Of a stretch of DNA of 46,002 nt, positions 41,479 through 46,002 are shown piece after piece (position 1 is the stretch's first letter; each line of letters starts with the position of its first letter). The DNA is taken from the NCBI GenBank assembly GCA_035531755.1, contig DATKSK010000021.1, positions 1 to 46,002 on the forward strand, given 5' to 3'. Source of the DNA: Acidimicrobiales bacterium. Lineage in GTDB: Bacteria; Actinomycetota; Acidimicrobiia; Acidimicrobiales; UBA8190. A model generated the notes under the pieces. That model did no database searches and was not told the origin of the DNA. It was given only the letters and a program-made list of their open reading frames with translations. Both the position numbers and the translations under genes were made by a program.

Positions 41479-41500
41479 GCCTGCCCGAGGTTCGGGGCTA
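41478..41500. terminator. Small hairpin between converging helicase and exonuclease genes
   Basis: AGC, then CCCGA-ggt-TCGGG, then GCT, with a short bulge, spans the 19-nt gap and the exonuclease stop. Weak stem; possible two-way terminator. Confidence 0.3.
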
Positions 41501-42268
41501 CACCTCGACGTCGACGAGCACCGGAGCGTGGTCGGAGGGCTGCTTCCCCTTGCGGGCGTTGCGGTCCACGAGCGCATAGGTGACCTTCGCCGCCAGCGGC
41601 CGGCTCAGCATGACCAGGTCGATCCGCAGTCCCATGTGCTTGTGGAAGTTCCCGGCGCGGTAGTCCCACCACGTGAACAGCCCGTCGTCGCCGTAACAGA
41701 GCCGGAAGGCGTCGACGAGGCCCCAGTGCTCGAGCGCCTGCACGCGCTCGCGCTCCGGCGCAGTGACGTGGGTCGAGCCCGCGAAGGCGGCCGGGTCCCA
41801 GACGTCACGGTCGTCGGGGGCGACGTTGAAGTCCCCGCACACCGCCACCGGGTCGGTGGGCGTGCAGTTACGCGCCAGGTGCTCGCGCAACGCGTCGAGC
41901 CAGACCAGCTTGGAGTCGTAGTGCTCGCTCCCCACGTCCCGGCCGTTGGGGACATACACGCTGTGGACCCGGACGCCCCCGCAGGTGGCGGCCACGATCC
42001 GGGCGCCCTGGGCGTCGACGGGGCTCCCGAACCCGGCGGCCACGTCCTCGAGGCCGACGCGGCTCACGATGGCCACACCGTTCCAGCGGCCGTCACCGTG
42101 GGACGCCGATTCGTAGCCGAGGGCGGAGAACGCCATCGTGGGAAAGGCCGCGTCGGCGAGCTTGGTCTCCTGCATGCACAGCACGTCGGGTCGTGCGTAC
42201 TCGATCCACTCCTCCACACGCGCCAGGCGCGCGTTCAGCGAGTTGACGTTCCAGGTGGCGATACGCAC
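41498..42268 (-). CDS. xthA: Exodeoxyribonuclease III / AP endonuclease
   Basis: 256-aa endonuclease/exonuclease/phosphatase-fold enzyme that cuts at abasic sites. The start VRIATWNVNSLNARL, metal Glu in LCMQETKLAD, then VPNGRDVGSEHYDSKLVWL, CGDFNVAPDDRDVW, and the final KGKQPSDHAPVLVD with the catalytic Asp-His are all typical of XthA. The GTG begins 11 nt after the stop of the FabZ-like gene with GAGG upstream, so the two are in one operon. The C-terminus is complete. Confidence 0.95.
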   Translation of the reverse strand: MRIATWNVNSLNARLARVEEWIEYARPDVLCMQETKLADAAFPTMAFSALGYESASHGDGRWNGVAIVSRVGLEDVAAGFGSPVDAQGARIVAATCGGVRVHSVYVPNGRDVGSEHYDSKLVWLDALREHLARNCTPTDPVAVCGDFNVAPDDRDVWDPAAFAGSTHVTAPERERVQALEHWGLVDAFRLCYGDDGLFTWWDYRAGNFHKHMGLRIDLVMLSRPLAAKVTYALVDRNARKGKQPSDHAPVLVDVEV

Positions 42269-42279
42269 GTCGGGCGACC

Positions 42280-42699
42280 TCAGGCGTCCACGATGACGAA
42301 GAGGAGGTCGGCCTCGCAGGCGAGCTGGCCTCCCACCGACGCCCGGCCCCGCCCCGTGCCCGCCCGGGCCGACAGCCGACCGAGCGTCACCTCGAGGTCG
42401 AGGACCTCGCCTGGCACCACCTGGCGGCGAAAGCGCGCCTTGTCGATGCCTCCGAACAGCGGCAGACGCCCGGCGAAGCGCTCGTCGGCGAGGACCGCTA
42501 TCCCCCCCAGCTGGGCCAGGGACTCCACCATCAGCACACCGGGGAGGGTGGGTCGGCCGGGGAAGTGCCCGGCGAAGAAGGCCTCGTCACCGCGCAGGTA
42601 CCACGAGCCCCGGGCGCGCCGGCCCGGCTCGAGCTCGGTCACCTCGTCCACGAACAGGAACGGGGGCCGGTGCGGCAGGACGTCCTGTGGTCGCGGCAC
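42280..42699 (-). CDS. fabZ: FabZ-like 3-hydroxyacyl-ACP dehydratase
   Basis: 139-aa hot-dog-fold dehydratase of type II fatty-acid synthesis. It has the start LPHRPPFLFVDEV, catalytic His45 in AGHFPGRPTLPGVLMVESLAQ and Glu59 in the same helix, all at FabZ spacing. The GTG at 42699 lies 8 nt after TAACCT with no Shine-Dalgarno, a leaderless layout. Its pairing with xthA is probably only positional. No other fab gene is adjacent. Confidence 0.9.
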   Translation of the reverse strand: MPRPQDVLPHRPPFLFVDEVTELEPGRRARGSWYLRGDEAFFAGHFPGRPTLPGVLMVESLAQLGGIAVLADERFAGRLPLFGGIDKARFRRQVVPGEVLDLEVTLGRLSARAGTGRGRASVGGQLACEADLLFVIVDA

Positions 42700-42707
42700 G
42701 GCCGCCG

Positions 42708-42713
42708 AGGTTA
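42708..42713 (-). promoter_or_regulatory. -10 element of fabZ-xthA (leaderless)
   Basis: TAACCT on the minus strand lies 8 nt before the fabZ GTG. It separates this pair from the pilin-like operon ending at 42785. Confidence 0.4.
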
Positions 42714-42784
42714 CCGCCCCTCGTCGGGAGGAGCGGCTGCCCGGCCGTCGGGCTCGCTCGCCCCTGCGGGCGCGGTCGCCCGGC

Positions 42785-44629
42785 TTACGGGTAGCCCGTA
42801 CAGGCCGAGGGGTACTTCCCCGAGGGCGTCTTGCAAGCGCCCGAGACCACCGTGAAGGCGGCGAAGCCCCACTGCGACGTGCCGGGGTTCAGGTAGTAGG
42901 GCGGCGACAGGTACACGAGCCGTTGGTCGTACTGGTAGTTCTTGGCGTAGCCGGTCACGATGGTGCCGCCCGACGACGTCCCGACCGGCCCTCGCCAGTC
43001 CTCGTCGATGGTGCCGTACATGTTGATCGAGCCGAGCTTGTTGCCGGTGTTGTAGTTGTTCACCAGGAACGAGTGGTTCAGCGCCAGGATGACGGCGTCG
43101 ATGATGGGATCCGACAGGTCGCAGGTGACCGCACCCGCGCCCGGGCTCGACGAGCACGAGCTCACGTTGTTGCCTCCGCTGTCAACGGGGTGGTTCACCT
43201 CGACGTAGTTCAGCGCCACCAGCCCCAGGACGTTCGTCGACGGGGCGGCGGGATTCGTCTGGGTGCACTTTCCGGCGGACATCGTGTCGGTGTAGCAGAG
43301 GTTGCCGTCGATGACGATGTTGTTGGCGGCCCCCACCGTCGTCGGATTGGTGATCGTGCCCTGGACGATGGCGTCCCCGGCCATGACACCCCCGGTGCCC
43401 GTCTCGCCCGCGCTCGCCAGGGGGTTCAGCTGTGCCGTGGTCCCGGTGGCCCCGTTGCACTTACCGTTCGCCTGGTTCGTGCACCCGCCGACGAACACGA
43501 CGCCGTTGGCTGGCAGGCTGACAGAGCCTCCCTGCGACGCGGGCATGCACGCGTTGGCCGTGTTGGCGGCGTCATTGAGGGTGTCGTTGGAGCTCGACGT
43601 ACCCGGCGCCCCGGACGGCTTGCCCTTGGGCGTCCCGTAGCTCGTCACGTTCATGGTCGTGCCGTTCAGCACGATCGTGGTCGGGCCCTCGTAGTAGCAC
43701 CCATTCGCCTTCGCGAGCGTCTCCAGCGTGGAGTTGTCGCTCGGGATGGGCTGGATCGGCACGCCGTTGGTCCACGTCCCGGAGACCTTGGGTGATCCTG
43801 AGCAGTCCTGGACCCACTTCTGCTGGGTATCGGCCGTCTGGACGTTCTGCACGCTCGGACTGCCGCACAGCCAGATCGTGTCGTTCACGAACAGGTTGCC
43901 GGTGAGCGAGTCGGCGGTGACGAAGTCGACGTTCGCGCAGTTGGTCCCGAGCTTGTCGACGCCCCCGCCGGCCGGGTTCCAGTAGTAGGTGCACTTGGGA
44001 GTCCCGTTGTTGCCGTACTGCGCCACGACCGGTGGGTCGATCTGGTTGAAGTTGATCCACAGCACGTTGAGCAGGAAGCTGTTGAGCGGCTGCAGCGTGA
44101 CGACCGCGGTCTGATAGTTGTACGTGTTCGGGTAGCCCGCCGCCCCCACGACGTCGATGCTGAGGTTTCCCGTCGAGGTGTTGATCTTGGGGTTGTCGAT
44201 CAGGAACCATGCCGGGGGGCCGTTGGCGGACCCGCTCCCCGGGACCGACGTCCACGTCCCGAAGCTCAGTGCGCTGCACGATGACGAGGCCGACGTGAGC
44301 GCCGAGGTGCCCACCGGCGAACCCGCGCCGTTGACGAAGGTCGCGTTGCACGCCGCGAAGTTGGAGTTGGCGTTCACCGCGTAGAGGTACTCGTCGAGGC
44401 CCGACACCATGGCGCGGTAGGCCTGGTGCTGGACGAGGTCCTTGGTGACGATCGGGAACTGCTGGAAGGTGTTCTGCACCAGCATCACGGTCCCGAGCGA
44501 CAGGATGAGGATGATGCCGAGGACGAGCGGCATGGTCTGGCCGTGCTGGCCGTGCTGGCCGGGCCGGCGGCCCCACCGGCCTCCGGCGTGGGCCGGTCCA
44601 TGGGGCACGGAGTGTGTGGTCATGGTCAT
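42785..44629 (-). CDS. Pilus-associated surface protein with N-terminal membrane anchor
   Basis: 614 aa. A Gly/His/Arg-rich start of about 30 residues is followed by one hydrophobic helix (33-52, PLVLGIILILSLGTVMLV) and a long outside domain rich in Asn, Thr, Ser and Gly with several Cys pairs. The domain includes IDGNLCYTD and VNHPVDSGGNNVSSC, then INMYGTIDEDWRGPV. This is the layout of PilX-like or minor-pilin-operon proteins, but there is no prepilin cleavage motif, and I cannot name a family. The ATG overlaps the prepilin stop in ATGA. It is probably a large surface or tip component of the pilus. Confidence 0.72.
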   Translation of the reverse strand: MTMTTHSVPHGPAHAGGRWGRRPGQHGQHGQTMPLVLGIILILSLGTVMLVQNTFQQFPIVTKDLVQHQAYRAMVSGLDEYLYAVNANSNFAACNATFVNGAGSPVGTSALTSASSSCSALSFGTWTSVPGSGSANGPPAWFLIDNPKINTSTGNLSIDVVGAAGYPNTYNYQTAVVTLQPLNSFLLNVLWINFNQIDPPVVAQYGNNGTPKCTYYWNPAGGGVDKLGTNCANVDFVTADSLTGNLFVNDTIWLCGSPSVQNVQTADTQQKWVQDCSGSPKVSGTWTNGVPIQPIPSDNSTLETLAKANGCYYEGPTTIVLNGTTMNVTSYGTPKGKPSGAPGTSSSNDTLNDAANTANACMPASQGGSVSLPANGVVFVGGCTNQANGKCNGATGTTAQLNPLASAGETGTGGVMAGDAIVQGTITNPTTVGAANNIVIDGNLCYTDTMSAGKCTQTNPAAPSTNVLGLVALNYVEVNHPVDSGGNNVSSCSSSPGAGAVTCDLSDPIIDAVILALNHSFLVNNYNTGNKLGSINMYGTIDEDWRGPVGTSSGGTIVTGYAKNYQYDQRLVYLSPPYYLNPGTSQWGFAAFTVVSGACKTPSGKYPSACTGYP

Positions 44630-45549
44630 CCCACCGTCGCGTTGTAGTTGGGCGAGAACAGGTACGCCAGGGACTGGTAGCCCGTCGGCTGCCCACCGGG
44701 GTTCTTGGTGGCCTGCAACGTGATGCCGACCGCGGTGATCTGTGCCAATTGCGTCGACGTGCACGCGTTGTCGAGGACCGAGGCTCCCGAGGAGTACGTG
44801 GCGTTGGCCGTGAAGGTCGACACCGGGATCGACGTGGCGCTGACAGGCTCGGTCGCCGTGGCGGTCAGGTCCTGGGTGTTGACACCCGAACCGAGGACGA
44901 TGGTGTCGCCCGATGTCACCGGGTTGGTCAGGGCGTTGACCGAGAGGGTCGGGGTCGTGTACCTCGTTCCCGCGGTGTACGTCCCCGACCTGAGCGTGGT
45001 GCCGCCCGAGCCCGGCGGCGGCCCGCCGCATGTGCCACCCCCCTGCAGGGTGTAGGTGAAGACCGGGCTCCCCCCCGTGCCGTTGGTCAGGTAGTTGATG
45101 AGCAGGATCGACCGTGTTGCCGACGCGCTGCCGTAGTTGCACGTTCCGCCGGGGTTGGCGGCAAAGGGACAGGTGTTCGGCTGAGCCGTGTAGATGTCAG
45201 CCGAGAAGGCGCGCCCCGTGGCGGAAGACGTCACCGACACCACGACCTTCTCGGGCCCGTTGGCGTTGCCGGTGTTGGCATAGAACGTGACCGCGTTGGC
45301 GCTGGCGGACAGGAACGGTGACGCCGACCCTCCGGGGGCGGGGTCGACGGCCTCGTGGACGAAGCGGGTCACGACCTCCGACGCCAGGACGAGTTGGTCC
45401 AACGAGTTGTAGGTGTTCTGCACCGTGGTGCTCTCCCTGAAGAAGACGGGGACGATCGGGAACGCAGCCGCCAGGACGATCGCCATGACGAGGACCGTCA
45501 AGGCCGTCTCGACCAGCGTGTAGCCGCCGTCGCGGGGCTCGGAGCTCAT
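44626..45549 (-). CDS. Type IV prepilin-like protein
   Basis: 307 aa. The class III signal DGG|YTLVETALTVLVMAIVLA has Gly9 before the cut and Glu14 at position +5 of the mature form, followed by one hydrophobic helix, the hallmark of type IV pilins and pseudopilins. The rest is a Thr/Ser/Asn-rich domain with Cys in pairs (CPFAANPGGTC; GGGTCGG). It is much longer than a major pilin, so a minor pilin is likely. The ATG overlaps the upstream gene's stop in ATGA. No prepilin peptidase, PilB or PilC is in the window; they may lie beyond base 46002. Confidence 0.82.
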   Translation of the reverse strand: MSSEPRDGGYTLVETALTVLVMAIVLAAAFPIVPVFFRESTTVQNTYNSLDQLVLASEVVTRFVHEAVDPAPGGSASPFLSASANAVTFYANTGNANGPEKVVVSVTSSATGRAFSADIYTAQPNTCPFAANPGGTCNYGSASATRSILLINYLTNGTGGSPVFTYTLQGGGTCGGPPPGSGGTTLRSGTYTAGTRYTTPTLSVNALTNPVTSGDTIVLGSGVNTQDLTATATEPVSATSIPVSTFTANATYSSGASVLDNACTSTQLAQITAVGITLQATKNPGGQPTGYQSLAYLFSPNYNATVG

Positions 45550-46002
45550 GGCACTGTCACCGGGAGGGAGGCGCCGTAGTAGTCCGTGCCGCCGTAGACC
45601 ACACTGTTGGCGCCCACCACCACGCCGCTCAGGGTCGTGGTCTGGTTGTTGTTGGGGTCCGTCACCGTGATGTTGTAGGTCTGCGGCAGGATCGCCGTCT
45701 GGTCGCTGTAGGCGGTCCCCGAGCCGGCCATCCCCGCCAGCGTGTAGACCTCGCCGTTCGAGGCCGAGCAGCCGTCGGTGCCGGCATTGGGGTCGGCCAC
45801 CGTGGCGGTCGCCGTCGGGGCCTGGGCGCCCCCCCCGGTCTGGGTCACGGCCAGGGAGACCGGGGTGAGCCCGGTGATGGTCGCCGATGTGCTCCCCTGC
45901 GGCGTCACTGTGAACGTGGAAGGTATCGCCGGCTGCTCCTGGGTCACGCCCGCGACGGTCGAGCAGTCTCCGTACCAGACGGAATATGGCGTCGGGGAGG
46001 GA
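45546..46002 (-). CDS. Surface or pilin-operon protein, C-terminal part (cut by window edge)
   Basis: The last 151 residues of a protein whose start lies beyond base 46002. The frame is open to the edge and reads VWYGDCSTVAGVTQEQPAI, then Thr/Ser-rich beta-type sequence with TITGLTPVSLAVTQTGGG and YNITVTDPNNNQTTTLSG, like an Ig- or adhesin-like repeat. Its stop overlaps the prepilin start, so it belongs to the same operon. It may be another long minor pilin, but the N-terminus needed to tell is missing. Confidence 0.7.
   Translation of the reverse strand, partial: PSPTPYSVWYGDCSTVAGVTQEQPAIPSTFTVTPQGSTSATITGLTPVSLAVTQTGGGAQAPTATATVADPNAGTDGCSASNGEVYTLAGMAGSGTAYSDQTAILPQTYNITVTDPNNNQTTTLSGVVVGANSVVYGGTDYYGASLPVTVP

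Overview
The window is 46 kb of very GC-rich DNA with dense, mostly co-oriented genes. It reads as chromosome of a high-GC actinobacterium, most likely of the class Acidimicrobiia or a relative. The signs are the block smc-mutM-rnc-acpP-plsX-rpmF-YceD-coaD-rsmD-recG-DAK2 kinase with divergent rpmB, a GTP-type PEP carboxykinase, a DevR/DevS-like two-component pair, zinc-ribbon L28 and L32, and many leaderless starts. This placement is inferred from gene content. No rRNA, tRNA, CRISPR array, insertion sequence or phage gene was seen.

Layout. 1-10521 (minus strand): housekeeping block for chromosome segregation, repair, fatty-acid and phospholipid synthesis, ribosome and CoA synthesis. 10581-10796: rpmB. 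10960-12940 (plus): a three-gene membrane redox unit made of a 52-aa one-helix protein, a b6-like cytochrome b and a large exported-domain protein, with no Rieske protein or c-type cytochrome beside it. 13035-16360 (plus): a GNAT/acyl-CoA-synthetase fusion (Pat family) with a degenerate synthetase part, then a 195-aa membrane protein. 16509-18390 (minus): a DevR-like regulator and a DevS-like kinase with a probable heme GAF domain. 18434-26538: thiL, pckG, an MFS protein, a stand-alone AsnC-type ligand domain, an alpha-methylacyl-CoA racemase, a hydrolase and galK.

26727-34787 (minus): a compact four-gene, Wadjet-like (JetABCD) operon. Its genes encode a JetA/MukF-like protein, a JetB/MukE-like protein, a 1529-aa SMC-like ATPase and a JetD-type Toprim nuclease, and each gene overlaps the next by 4 nt. 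The SMC subunit has an unusual P-loop and Asp-Asn where Walker B normally has Asp-Glu. This is the main accessory system of the window and probably a divergent anti-plasmid or anti-phage condensin.

35173-46002: a PH/SHOCT membrane protein, ddl, a membrane-anchored MurF-like ligase, a hydrolase, a UvrD-like helicase, exonuclease III, a FabZ-like dehydratase and the 3' part of a type IV pilin-like operon.

The redox unit, the 195-aa membrane protein and the DevRS pair may form one hypoxia or redox circuit. The regulator's recognition helix matches that of mycobacterial DevR as I recall it. DevR-box-like sequences lie about 43 bp upstream of the inferred transcription starts of both membrane operons. 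Many operon-leading genes have a -10 hexamer 5-8 nt before the start codon and no Shine-Dalgarno, which points to widespread leaderless transcription.
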